Part shown: in pieces, positions 45,332 to 58,545 of the stretch
Numbering within the stretch: position 1 is the first letter of the stretch
Layout: the number at the start of each line of letters is the position of its first letter
Origin: Chamaelirium japonicum
Taxonomy: Eukaryota; Streptophyta; Magnoliopsida; Liliales; Melanthiaceae
NCBI GenBank assembly: GCA_947650365.1
Contig: OX393555.1
Coordinates: forward strand, 85,503,995-85,567,994
Direction: 5' to 3'
Length of the DNA: 64,000 nucleotides
The notes under the pieces: generated by a model
What the model saw: only the letters and a program-made list of their open reading frames with translations
Databases searched by the model: none
What the model was told of the DNA's origin: nothing
Made by a program: the position numbers and the translations under genes

Positions 45332-48300
45332 CATTATCAGCATGAACATGTCGAGCCCAACCGACCAGTCACAAGAAAATGGACAGAGAAACGAAGACAG
45401 AAGAGAGAGAAGAAAAAAGAAAAAAATGAGAAGATAAATAAAGAGAGAAGTAGTCCTGCTCCAGTCCATTCACCACGAGTATAAGAATAAAGTACGTAAG
45501 AAAGAATCTAAATTTCAAAACTCCACTTCTCAATATTTATATGATCTCTTTAGGGTGGGGCACATTTGACGACTCTCTTTTTCCCTATCACATAATACAT
45601 TATCAACACGAACATGTCGATCCTAGCCGACCAATCATAAGAAAATAGAGAGAGAAAGGAAGACAGAAGAGAGAAAAGAAAAGAGAAGAGAACAGGGAGA
45701 TAAACGAAGAGAAAAGATAGAAGAAGTCCTGCTCCAACCTATTGGCCACGGGTATAGGTGTGAAGTAAGAAGAAATCTAATATGTCGAGCATGAATATGT
45801 CGAGCCCAACCGACTAGTCATACAAAAACTGAGAGTGAAACGAAGACAGAAGAGAGAGAAGAAGAGAGAGAAGAAGAGAGAAGAAAACAGAGAGATAAAC
45901 TAATAGAGAAGAGAGAAGAAGTCCTGCTCTAGTCTATTCGCCATGGGTATAGGTGTGTAGTAAGAAGGAATCTAAATTCCAAAACTCCACTTCTTAATAA
46001 AATAATTAAAGCTCTTCGTTCTCTTCTCTTTTCTTCTATGGATTAGGGTTTACCATAGATTGCTTAGGCCCTAAGTAAGCTTAACCTATAAATAAAATAC
46101 GACCCCTTTAGGGTAGGGCATGTTTGGTGGCTCTCTCTTTCTCCCATCTCACAAAATGTTATCAGCACGAACATGTCTAGCCCTACCGACCAGTCATAAG
46201 AAAACAGAGAGAAATAAAGACAAAAAAGAGAGAAGAGAACTAAGAATTAATTATAAAAATAGTCTCTTCTCACACGGGTATAGGTGTGAAATAAGAAGGA
46301 ATCTAAATTCCAAAACTCCATAAAAGAGAGAGAAGAAAAGAGAAGAGAACGGAGAGATAAATAAAGAGAGAAGAGAGAAGAAGTCCTGCTCCAGTCCATT
46401 GGCCATGGGTATAGGTATGAAGTAAGATAGAATCTAAATTCCAAAATTCCACTTTTTAATATTTATACGACCCATTAGGGTGGGGCATATTTGACGGCTC
46501 CCTCTTCTCCTATCTCATAATACTTTATCAGTACGAACATGTCGAGCCCAGCCGACCAGTCATCAGAAAATAAAGAAAGAAACAAAGACAAAAGAGAGAG
46601 AAGAAGAGAGAAGAGAACAGAGAGATAAACAATAAGAGAAGAGAGAAGAAGTCTTGCTCCAGTCTATTAGCTAAAGGTATAGTTGTGAAGTAAGAAGGAA
46701 TCTAAATTCCAAAACTCCACTTCTCAATAATATAATTAAATTTCTTCGTTCTCTTCTTTCTTCTCCCATAGATTAGGGTTTCCCATAGATTGCTTAGGCC
46801 CTAAGTAAGCTTACCCTATAAATAATATACGACCCCTTTAGATGGGGCACGTTTGACACTCTCTCTTTCTCCCATCTTACAATATGTTATCAGCACAAAT
46901 ATGTCAAACCCAGTCGACCAATCATAATAAAAATAGAGAGGGAAACGAAGACAGAAGAGAGAAAAGAATAGAGATATAAACGAAGATAGAAGATAGAAGA
47001 AGTTCTGCTCCAGTCTATTGCCATCCGATCGATTGATCTTATAATAGTTGTATTGTTTTAAACTATTTTAATGAAAATTATAAATTATTTTTATAGCAAA
47101 AAATTCATTGAGAAGTAGAGTTTTGGAATTTTGATTCCATCTTACTTCACACCTTTACCCATGGTGAATGGACTGGAGCAAGACTTATTCTATCTTATCT
47201 CTTCGTTTATCTCTCCGTTCTCTTCTCTCCTTCTCTCTCTTCTATCTTCGTTTCTCTTTCCTTTTTTTATGACTCGTCCATTGGGCTCGACATTTTCATG
47301 CTGATAACGTGTTGTGAGATGGGAGATTGCATATTTATTTTATTTATATCAATTAATATTTTTTTAAATATTCTAAAGTATATCATTTTTCTAAATATTT
47401 AAATAGTATTATCTCAATGTTAATATTTAAATATTTAATTATAAAATATTTCATATTTATTAAATAAATAATATAAATTTATGAGCATGAAAAATATTTT
47501 ATTTCTTTTTTCTCTCTTCATTTATCTCTCCGTTCTCTTCTCTCTCTTTTGTCTTCGTTTCTCGTATCGTTTTCTTGGGACTGGTCGGCTGGGCTCGATA
47601 TGTTCACGTTGATAACGTGTTGTGAGAAGAGAGAAGAGAATGAAGAGATAAATAAAAAGAAAAGAGAGAATAAGTTTTACTCTAATGCAATCGCCAAGGG
47701 TATAGGAGTAAAGTAAGAAGGAATTAAAATTTCAAAACTCCACTTCTCAATAATATAATTAAATATCCCCGTTCTCTTCTCTCTTCTCCCATGGATTAGG
47801 ATTTTCTATAGATTTCTTAGGCCCTAAGTAAGCTTACCCTATAAATAATATACAATCCCTTTAGGGTGGGGCATGTTTGATGGCTCTCTCTGTCTCCCAT
47901 CTCATAATTCATTATCAGCACAAACATGTCGTGCCTAGCCGACCAGTCGCAAGAAAACGAAGAGAGAAACGAAGATAGAAGAGAGAAAAGAAACAAGAAG
48001 ATAACAGAGAGATAAACGGAGAGAGAAGATAAAAGAAGTCATGCTCCAGTCCATTCACTAAGGGTATAAGTGTAAAGTAAGAAGGAATCTAAATTCCAAA
48101 ACTTCACTTCTCAATAGTATCATCTCAACGTTATTATGATTATCATAGTAAATTCCAAAACTCTCTTCATTTTAATTAAATAATAATTTAATAAAAAAAA
48201 TTATAGTAACATTATCAGCACGAAAAAAGAAGAAGTCCTGCTCCAGTCCATTGGCCATGGTTATAGGTGTGAAGTAAGAAGGAATCTAAATTACAAAACT

Positions 48301-49970
48301 CCACTTCTTAATATTTATATGACCCTTTTAGGATGGAGCACATTTGACAGCTCTCTTTTTCTTCCATCTCACAATACGTTATCAGTACGAATATGTGAAG
48401 CCCAGCCTACCAGTCAAGTGAAAGAAATAAAGATAGAAGAGAGAGAAGAAAAGAGAAGATAAAATAAAAAGAGAAATGAAGACAGAAGAGAGAGAAGAGA
48501 ATAAAGAGATAAACGAAGAGAGAAGAAGTCATGCCCAAGTCTATTAGCCACGAGTATAGATGTGGAGTACTTAGAAGGAATCTAAATTCCAAAACCCAAC
48601 TTCTGAATATCTATACGACCCCTTTAGGGTGGTGCATATTTGAGGGCTCTCTCTTTTTCCTATCTCACAATACGTTATCAGTGCGAACATGTCGAGCCCA
48701 GCCGATCAGTCACAATAAAATGGAGAGAGAAACAAAATTAGAAGAGAGAGAACAAGAGAGAAGAGAATGGAGAGATAAACAAAGAGAGAAGAAGTCCTAC
48801 TCCAGTACATTGGCCACGGGTCCAGGTGTGAAGTAAGAAGTAATCTAAATTCCAAAACTCTATTTCTCAATAATATAATTAAATCTCTCTACTCTTTTCT
48901 CTCTTCTCCCATGGATTAGGAATTCCCATAGACTGCTTATACCCTAAGTAAATTTACTCTATAAATAATAAATAATATATGACCCCTTTAGGGTGGGTCA
49001 CGTTTGACGGCTCTCTCTTTCTCCTATCTCAGAACATGTTATTTGCATGAGCATGTCGAGCTCAGCTGACCAGTCGTAAGAAAACAAAGAGAGAAACGAA
49101 GACATAAGTGAAGTTTTGGAATTTAGATTCCTTTTTACTTCACACCGATATCCATGGCCAATGAACTAGAGCAGGACTTCTTCTCTCTTCTCTCTTTATT
49201 TATCTCTTCGTTCTCTTCTTTTTTCTTCTCTCTCTTCTGTTGAGTTGTTGAATTTAGATTCCTTCTTACTTCACACCTATACCTGTGGCCAATGGACTGG
49301 AGTAGAACTTCTTCTTTCTTCTTTTTTTGTTTATATCTCCATTCTATTCACTCTTCTTCTCTCTCTTCTGTTTTCGTTTCTCTATCTATTTTCTTTTAAC
49401 TAGTCGGCAGGGCACGACATGTTCGTGCTGATAACATGTTGTAATATGGGAGAAAGAGAGAGCCGTCACACGTGCCCCATCCTAAAGAGGTCATATAAAT
49501 ATTGAGAAGTGGATTTTTGTAATTTAAATTACTTCTTACTTTACACATATACCCGTGGCCAATGGATTGGAACCGGACTTCTTCTCTCTTCTCTCTTCGT
49601 TTATCTTTTCGTTATCTTATCTCTTTTTCTCTCTTTTTTATTTTCGTTTCTCTCTCCGTTTTCTTATGACTAGTCAGTTGGGCTCGACATGTTCGTGCTA
49701 GTAATGTGTTGTGGGAAGAAAGAAGAGAACCTAAATAAAATAATATAAATCTCTCTAGTTTTAATAATTAAATAGAAGTATGTCCTTATCTTTTCTTTCT
49801 TCTGTAAAGTTTTGGAATTTAGATTCCTTATTAATTCACACCTATACCCGTGGCCAAAAGACTAGAGCAGGACTTCTTCTCTCTTCTCTCTTTGTTTATC
49901 TATATGTTCTCATCTTGATTCTTCCCTCTCTTCTCCGTTCTCTTCTTTCTTCTTCTCTCTCTTCTATGGA

Positions 49971-52012
49971 GTTTTATAATTTAGATTCTTTCTTACTTCA
50001 TACCTATACCCGTGGCCAATGGACTGGAGCAAGACTTCTTCCTCCTTTCTCTCTTCGTTTATCTCTTCGTTCTCTTATCTCTTCTACCTAAATAATTTAA
50101 TTAAATAATATAATTATTTAAATGAGAGAGAAACTAAGATAGAAGAGAGAAGAAAAAAGAAGAGAACAGAGAGATAAATAAGGAGAGAAGAGAAAAGAAG
50201 TCCTGCTCCAGTCGATTCGCCATGGGTATAGGTGTGAAGTCAGAAGGAATCTAAATTCTAAAACTATACAAAAGAGAAAGAAGAAGAGAGAAGAGAAGGA
50301 GAGATAAACGAAGATAGAATTGGAGTTTTGGAATTTAGATTCATTCTTACTTCACACCTATACCCATGGACAATGGACTGGAGCAGGACTTCTTCTCTCT
50401 TCTCTCTTTATTTATCTCTTCATTCTCTTTACTTTTCTCCTCTCTTTTCTGTGGACTTTTAGAATTTAGATTACTTTTTACTTTACACTTATACCCATGG
50501 CAAATGGACTGCAGCAGGACTTCTTCTCTCTTCTCTCTTCTCTCTTCATTTATCTCTCAATTTTCTTCTCTTTTCTCCTCTTTTCTTTATAGAGTTTTCG
50601 AATTTAGATTCCTTCTTACTTTGCAACTATACCCATGGCCAATGAACTGGAGCATGACTTTTTCTCTATTCTCTCTTCGTTTATCTCTCCGTTCTCTTCT
50701 CTTTTCTCCTCTCTTTTCTGTGGAGTTTTGGAATTTAGATTCAATCTTACTTTATACCTATACCCATGGCCAATGGACTGGAGTAGGACTTCTTCTCTCT
50801 TCTCACTTTGTTTATCTCTCCGTTCTCTTCTCTCTTCTACCTAAATAATTTAATTAATTAATATAATTATTTAATTGAGAGAGAAAATAAGACAGAAGAG
50901 AGAGAAGAAAAGAGAAGAGAACAGAGAGATAAATAAAGAGAGAAGAGAGAAGAAGTCCTACTCTAGTCCATTCGCCATGGGTATAGATGTGTAGTAAGAA
51001 GGAATCTAAATTCTAAAACTACACAAAAGAGAGAGAAGAATAGATAGGAGAACGGAGAGATAAATAAAGATAGAAGTGGAGTTTTGGAATTTAGATTCCT
51101 TCTTACTTCACACCTATACCCGTTGCCAGTGGACTGGAGCTAGACTTCTATCCCTTTCTCTATTCGTTTATCTCTCTGTTCTCTTTTCACATCTACCTAA
51201 ATAATTTAATTAAATAATATAATTATTTAATTGAGAGAGAAACTAAGACAGAAGAGAGAGAAGAAGAGAGAATAGAATAGAGAGATAAATAAAGAGAGAA
51301 GAGAGAAGAAGTCCTTCTCTAGTCCATTCACCATGGGTATAGGTGTGAAGTAAGAAGGAATCAAAATTCTAAAATTACACAGAAGAGAGAGAAGAAAAGA
51401 GAAGAGAACAGAGAGATAAACGATGATAGAAGTAGAGTTTTGGAATTTAAATTCATTCTTACTTCATATCTATACCCATGGATAATAGACTGGAGTAGGA
51501 CTTCTTCTCTCTTCTCTCTTTATTTATCTCTCTGTTCTCTTCTTTTTTCTCCTCTCTTTTCTGTGGAGTTTTGGAATTTAGATTCCTTCTTACTTTACAC
51601 CTATACCCATGGTCAATAGACTAGAGTATGACTTCTTCTCTTTTCTCTCTTTGTTTATCTCTCTGTTCTCTTCTTTCTTCTTCTCTCTCTTCGATCTTCG
51701 TTTCTCTCTTTGTTTTCTTATGACTGGTCAGCTGGGCTTGATATTTTCGTGCTAATAACGTATTGTGAGGTGGGAGAAAGAAGAGAATGGAGAGATTTAA
51801 TTATATTATTGAGAAGTGGAGTTTTGGAATTTAGATTCCTTCTTACTTCTTATCTATACCCGTGGCAATGGACTGGAGTAGGACTTCTTCTCTCTTATCT
51901 CTTTGTTTATCTCTTTGTTCTCTTCTCTCTTCTTCTCTCTCTTCTATCTTCATTTCTCTCTCCATATTCTTGTGACTGGTCGGTTGGGCTCTATATGTTC
52001 GTGCTGATAACG
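49971..52012. repeat. Locally expanded TRIM-like tandem block
   Basis: Compared with the equivalent part of unit 1 (~4.6-5.5 kb), this stretch is about 1.1 kb longer because of extra copies. The CTACCTAAATAATTTAATT landmark occurs three times (near 50085, 50840 and 51192) instead of once, each followed by a purine tract and the same conserved block. PBS cores read minus near 51721 and 51971. The overlapping hydrophobic frames at 50366-50848 come from the pyrimidine tracts. Confidence 0.7.
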
Positions 52013-52238
52013 TGTAGTTAGATGGGAAAAAAAGAGAGTCATCAAATGTGTCCCACCTTAAAAGGGTCGTATATTATTTATAGGGTAAGCTTACTTAGGG
52101 CCTAAGCAATCTATAGGAAAAGGCTCGTATATTATTTATAGGATAAGCTTACTTAGGGCCTAAACAATCTATGGGAAACCATAATCCATGGGAAAGATCC
52201 TATGGTGGATAGCCATCCCATCGAACGATCTTATAACA
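52013..52238 (-). repeat. 226-bp LTR of TRIM-like element, copy 3
   Basis: Plus start TGTAGTTAGATGG (diverged end), plus end CTTATAACA, 58-bp TATA-region duplication present. Same length as copies 1, 2 and 4, and same downstream order as copy 1. Confidence 0.77.
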
Positions 52239-53092
52239 GTTGTAATGTTTTAAATTTTTTTAAAGAAAAATATAAATTATTTTTAAGATAAAAAATTTGG
52301 GTTACCTCATCTTACTTCTTTACTTCCTAATATTTAATTAATTTAATTAGTTTAATAAATTAAATTATTAAATAATTAAATAAATATTTAATTATCTATA
52401 TAATTATATAACAAAATTATTTAAATAATTTATTTATTATTTAAATATTAAAATAAAAAAATATTTATTTGATTATTTCAAAAAATATTTTATTATTTAT
52501 ATATTCAAATAATTAACTAATTATTTAAATAATAAGTAAATAGTTATTGAATTATTTTTTAATTTTATTACTTAATTAAATAAATATTTTTTTTTTAATT
52601 TCAAATAATATTTCATAATTTAATAAATTAATTATTTAATTATCTAATGATATAATAATTTATCTTATTATTATTTATTTAATAATTAAATTATTTATTT
52701 TTTTTAGTAAATATTCTATTTAATATATTTATTCACTAAATAAGTTCTTAAATATTTAAATAATTAACTAATTATTTCATTATTCCAAAATAAAATAATA
52801 TTTTAAAAAATAACTTATAAAATAAATAAATAAATAAATAATATTATTAAAACAATATTTCTTTATTTAATAATTTAAATAATTAAATAATTTTATAAAA
52901 TAATTATTTAGTAATATAATAATAAATAAATAAATTAAATAATTAAATAAGTTAAAAATAAAATTTTTTACTCAAAAATTAATTATTAAATTATTTAAAT
53001 TATTTAATAATTAAATAAATAATTAATTTAATTAAAATTTTTTTTTGTAACATTACTATGATAATCATAATAACGTTGAGATGATACTATTG
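52239..53092 (-). repeat. AT-rich internal region, copy 3
   Basis: Collinear with 332-1250, from GTTGTAATGTTTTAAATT to GATAATCATAATAACGTTG. No coding potential. Confidence 0.75.
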
Positions 53093-56000
53093 AAAAGTGG
53101 AGTTTTGGAATTTAGATTCCTTCTTACTTCACACCAATACCCCTGGCCAATGGTCTTGAGCAAGACTTCTTCTTTATTCTCTCTTCATTTATCGCTCTGT
53201 TCTCTTCTTTCTTATTCTCTCTCTTCTGTGGAGTTATGGAATTTAGATTCCTTCTTACTTCACACCTATACACGTGGCGAATGGACTGGAGCAGGACTTC
53301 TTTTCTCTTTTCTCTTTGTTTATCTCTCCGTTCTCTTCTCACTCCTTCAATCTCTTCTGTTTTTGTTTCTTTTTATGTTTTTTTGAGATTGGTCTGCTAG
53401 GCTCGATATGTTTGGACTGATAACGTATTGTGAGATAGGATATTACTTATTTATTTTATTTATTTCAATTAATATTTCTTTAAATATTATAAAGTATATC
53501 GTTTCTTTAAATATTTAAATAGTATCATCTCAATATTATTATTTAAATATTAAATTATAAAATATTACATAATTATTAAATAATTTATATAAATTTATGA
53601 GCATGAAAAATATTTTTTTTCTCTTTTTCTTCTTTATTTATCTCTCCATTCTCTTCTCTCTTCTCCTCTCTTTTTTGTCTTCGTTTCTCGTATCATTTTC
53701 TTGTGACTGGTCGGTTGGGCTCGATATGTTCATACTGATAACGTATTGTAAGAAGAGAGAATATAACAGAAAGATAAATGATGAGAGAAGAGAGAAGTCT
53801 TACTCCAGTCCATTCACCAAGGGTATAGATGTAAAGTAAGAAGGAATCTAAATTTCAAAACTCTACTTCTCAATAATATAATTAAATCTCTTCATTCTCT
53901 TCTCTCTTCTCTCATGGATTAGGGTTTTCTATAGATTGCTTAGGCCCTAAGTAAGCTTACCCTATAAATAATATACGACCCCTTTAGAGTGGGGCATATT
54001 TGGTGGCTCTCTTTTTCTCCCATCTCACAATACGTTATTAACACGAACATATCGAGCCCAGCCGAGGAGTCCTAAGAAAACGGAAAGAGAAACAAAGACA
54101 AAAGAGAGAGAATATAAGAGAAGAGAACAAAGAGATAAATGAAGAGAGAAAAGATAAGAAGTCGTGCTCCAGTCCATTCGCCTTGGGTATAGGTGTGAAG
54201 TAAGAAGAAATCTAAATTCCAAAACTCCACTTCTCAATAGTACTATCTCAATTTTATTATGATTATCATAGTAAATTCCAAAACTCTCTTTGTTTTAATT
54301 AAACAATTAATTTAATTTAAAAAATTATAGTTACATTATCAGCATGAAAAGAGAAGAAGTCCTGCTCCAGTCCATTAGCCACAGGTATAGGTGTGAAGTA
54401 AGAAGGAATCTAAATTACAAAACTTTACTTCTCAATATTTATATGACACCTTTAGGAAGGGGCATATTTGATGGATCTTTTTTTCTTCCACCTCACAACA
54501 AATTATCAGTACGAAAATGTCAAGCCTAGCCTACCAGTCATAAGAAAACAAAGAGAGAAATGAAGACAGAAGAGAGAGAAAAAGAGAGAAGAGAAAACAG
54601 AGAGAGAAACGATGACAGAAGAGTGAGAAAAAGAGAAAAGAGAACGAAAGGATAAATGAAGAGAGAAGAAGTCCTGCTCCAGGCCATTGGCCACGGGTAT
54701 AGGTGTAAAGTAAGAAGGAATCTAAATTCCAAAACTTAACTTCTTAATATTTATACGACCCCTTTAGGGTGGGGCACATTTGACGGCTTTCTTATTCTCC
54801 AATCTCACAATACGTTATCAGCAGGAACATGTCGAGCCCAGCTGACTAGTTACAAGAAAACAGAGAAAGAAACAAAGTCAGAAGAGAGAATAACAGAGAA
54901 GAGAACAGAGAGATAAACGAAGACAGAAGAGAGAAGAAGTCTTGCTCCAGTCCATTAACTACGGGTATATGTGTGAAGCAAGAAGTAATCTAAATTCCAA
55001 AACTCCACTTCTCAATGATATAATTTACTCTCGCCATTCTCTTCTCTCTTATCCCACGGATTAGGGTTTACCATAGATTGCTTAGGCCTAAAGTATGCTT
55101 ACCCTATAAATAATAAATAATTTATGACCCCTTTAGGGTGGGGCACGTTTGATGGCTCTCTCTTTCACTCATCTCACAACATGTTATCAGTACGAATATA
55201 TTGAGCCCAACTGACCAGTCGTAAGAAAACGGATTGAGAAACAAAGACAAAAGTAAAGTTTTGGAATTTAGATTCCTTCTTACTTCACACCTATACCATA
55301 GCCATTGACTTAGAATAGGCCTTCTTCTCTCTTCTTATTTCATTTATCTCTCCGTTCTCTTTTTTCTTCTTCTCTCTTTTCTATGGAGTTTTTAAATTTA
55401 GATTCCTTCTTACTTCACACCTATACCCGTGGTCAATAGACTTGGGCAGGACTTTTTCTTTCTTTGTTTATCTCTCCGTCCTCTTCTTTCTTCTTCTCTC
55501 TCTTTTATCTTCGTTTCTCTCTCTGTTTTCTTTTGACTGGTCTACTGGGCATGATATATTCGTACTAATAAGGTGTTGTGAGATGAGAGAAAGAGAGAAC
55601 CGTCACACATGCCGCACCCTAAAAGGGTCGTATAAATATTGAGAAGTGGAGTTTTAGAATTTAGATTCTTTCTTACTTCACACCTATACCCGTAGCGAAT
55701 GGACTGGAGCAGGACTTCTTATTTCTTCTCTCTTTCTTTATCTCTCCATTCTTTTCTCTTTTTTTCTCTCTTTTGTCTTTATTTCTCTCTCTGTTTTCTT
55801 GTGACTAGTCGGTTGGACTCGACATGTTAAAGCTGATAATGTATTATTAGAAAAGAGAAGGGAACCTAAATAAAATATTATAAATCTCTCTAGTATTAAT
55901 AATTAAGTAGAAGTTTGTCCTTATCTTCTCTATCTTTTGTGGAGTTTTAGAATTTAGATTCCCTTTTACTTTACACTTATACCCGTGGCCAATGGACTGG

Positions 56001-57418
56001 AGTAGGACTTTTTTTCTCGTCTCTTTTTGTTTATCTCTACGTTCTCTTCTCTATTCTTCTCTCTCTTCTCTGTTCTCTTCTCTCTTATTTTCTCTCGTCT
56101 ATGGAGTTTTGGAATTTAGATTCCTTCTTACTTCACACCTATACCCGTTGCCAATGGACTAGAGCATGACTTCTTCTCCCCTTCTCTCTTGGTTTAACTC
56201 TCTGTTCTCTTCTCTCTTATACCTAAATAATTTAATTAAATAATATAATTATTTAATTAAAAGAGAAACGAAGATAGAAGAGAGAGAAGAATAGAGAAGA
56301 TAACGAAGAGATAAACGAAGAGAAAAGATAGTAGAAGTCCTACTCAAGTCCATTTACCACTGGTATAGGTATGAAGTAAGAAGGAATCTAAATTCCAAAA
56401 CTACACAGAAGAGGGAGAAGAAGAGAGAAGAGAACGGAGAGATAAACAAAGACAAAAGTGGAGTTTTGGAATTTAGATTCCATCTTACTTCACACATATA
56501 CCTATGGATAATGGACTGGAGCTGGACTTATTCTCTCTTCATTTATCTTTCCGTTATCTTTGCTCTTTTTCTCTTTTCTGTGGAGTTTTGGAATTTAGAT
56601 TCCTTCTTACTTCACACCTATACCCGTGGCCAATAGATTAGAGCAGGACTTCTTCTCCTTCTATCGTTGTTTATCTCTTAGTTCTTTTCTCTTTTCTTCT
56701 CTCTCTTTTGTCTTCATTTCTCTCTTCGTTTTCTTGCGACTAGTTGGCAGGGCCTGACATATTCGTGCTGATAACGTATTGTGAGATGGGATAAAGAGAG
56801 ATCCATCAAATATGCCCCACCCTAAAGGGGTCGTATAAATATTGAGAAGTGAAGTTTTGGAATTTAGATTCCTTCTTACTTCATACCTATTTAATAATTA
56901 AATAAATAATTAATTTAATTTAAAAAATTATAGTTATATTACTATGATAGTCATAATAACTTTGAGATGAGACTATTGAGAAGTGGAGTTTTAGAATTTA
57001 GATTCCTTCTTACTTCACATATATACCCATGGCTAATGGACTAGAGCAGGACTTCTTCTCTTTTCTCTCTTTGTTTATCTCTCCATTCTCTTCTTTCTTC
57101 TTCTCTCTCTTCTGTCTTCGTTTCTCTCTCCGATTTCTTGTGACTGGTTGATTGGGCTCGATATTTTTGTACTGATAACGTGTTGTAAGATGAAAGAAAG
57201 AAAAAAATGGAGATTTAATTATATTATTGAGATGTGGAGTTTTGACTTTAGATTCCTTCTTATTTCATACCTATACCCGTGGCCAAATGACTGGAGTAGG
57301 ACTTCTTCTCTCTTCTTTCTGCGTTTATCTCTTCATTCTCTTTTCTCTTCTATCTCTATTTCTTTCTCCGTTTTCTTGTGACTGGTCGGCTGGGCTCGAC
57401 ATATTCGTGCTGATAACA
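53093..57418. repeat. Composite TRIM-like modules (rest of 5.4-kb unit 3)
   Basis: PBS cores read minus near 53388, 53702, 55532, 55801, 56735, 57140 and 57377, and plus near 54024, 54492, 54804 and 55172. Landmarks occur in the order of unit 1: AT spacer at 53437, truncated internal piece at ~54250-54340, TATTATAAATCTCTCTAGT near 55877, CTAAATAATTTAATTAAATA near 56222. The next 226-bp LTR follows 5406 bp after copy 3. Confidence 0.75.
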
Positions 57419-57644
57419 TATTGTGAGATGGGAGAAATAGAGAGCCGTCAAACGAGCCCCACCCTAAAGGGGACGTATATTATTTATAGGGTAAACTTAC
57501 TTAGGGCCTAAGCAATCTATGGGAAAGGGGTCGTATATTATTTATAGGGTAAGTTTACTTAAGGCATAAGCAATCTATGGGAAACACTAATCCATGGGAG
57601 AGATCCGACGATAGATAGCCTTCCCACCGAACGATCTCATAACA
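57419..57644 (-). repeat. 226-bp LTR of TRIM-like element, copy 4
   Basis: Plus start TATTGTGAGATGGG (first base pair diverged from TG), plus end CTCATAACA, 58-bp TATA-region duplication present (second unit diverged). PBS core TGCTGATAACA to its left. Confidence 0.77.
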
Positions 57645-58545
57645 GTTGTAATGTCTTAAATTTTAATAAAGAAAAAATTAAATTATTTTTAAAGTAAAAA
57701 ATTCGGGTGTGACTCGTCTTCCTTCATTACTTCCTATTATTTAATTAATTTAATTAGTTTAATAAATTAAATAATTAAATAAATATTTAATTATATATAT
57801 AATTAAATAACTAAATTATTTAAATTATTTATTTATTATTTAAATATTAATATAAATAAATATTTATTTTGTTATTTTAAAAAATATTTATTTAATTAAA
57901 AATTATTATTATTTATATATTTAAATAATTAAATAATTATTTAAATAATTAGTAAATAGTTATTAAATTATTTTTTTATTTTATTACTTAATTAAATAAT
58001 TAATTTTTTAATTAATTGTAATTATTATTTAATAATTTAATAAAATAAATATTTAATTATTTAATTACATAAAAATTTATTTTATTATTTTTTATTTAAC
58101 AATAAAATTATTTAATAATTAAATTATTTATTTGTTTTAGTAAATAATCTATTTAATATATTTCTTCACAAAATAAGTTTTTAAATATTTCAATAATTAA
58201 CTAATTATTTAATTATTTAAAAATAAAATAAAATTTTATAAAATAACTAATAAAAAAATATATAATTAAATATATAATTTAATTATTATTTTTTTATTTA
58301 ATAATTTAAATAAATAAATAGTTATCTTATTTAATTATTTAATAATATAATAATAAATAAATAAATAAAATAATAAATTAAATTAAATATTTAAATAAGT
58401 AAATAAATTAATTATTTTACTAAAAATTATTTATTAAATTTTTTAAATTATTAAATTTTTTAATATTTAAATAAATAATTAATTTAAATAAAAAAGTTAT
58501 TGTAACATTATTATGATAATCATAATAACGTTAAGATGATACTAT
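57645..58545 (-). repeat. AT-rich internal region, copy 4
   Basis: Collinear with copies 1-3, ending GATAATCATAATAACGTTAAG. No coding potential. Confidence 0.75.

Larger units (their letters stand above)
39715..49970. repeat. Right arm of the ~10.2-kb inverted segmental duplication
   Basis: Reverse-complement partner of 18044-28271. PBS cores read minus near 39812, 40456, 41406, 41911, 42665, 43187, 43551, 43971, 47269, 47579, 49397 and 49668, and plus near 40104, 40780, 41744, 42229, 43779 (partial), 44696, 45321, 45586, 45781 (partial), 46148, 46513, 46875, 47900, 48368, 48664 and 49028. One extra PBS copy near 41911 has no clear partner in the left arm. The part from ~47.1 kb on is at the same time collinear in direct orientation with 1.7-5 kb. 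No genes. Confidence 0.8.

Noticed and set aside
18044..49970. CRISPR-like regularly spaced repeats
   Set aside because: The repeats are long, diverged, in both orientations and irregularly spaced, with retroelement signals. The sequence is plant-like, so a CRISPR reading is not supported.
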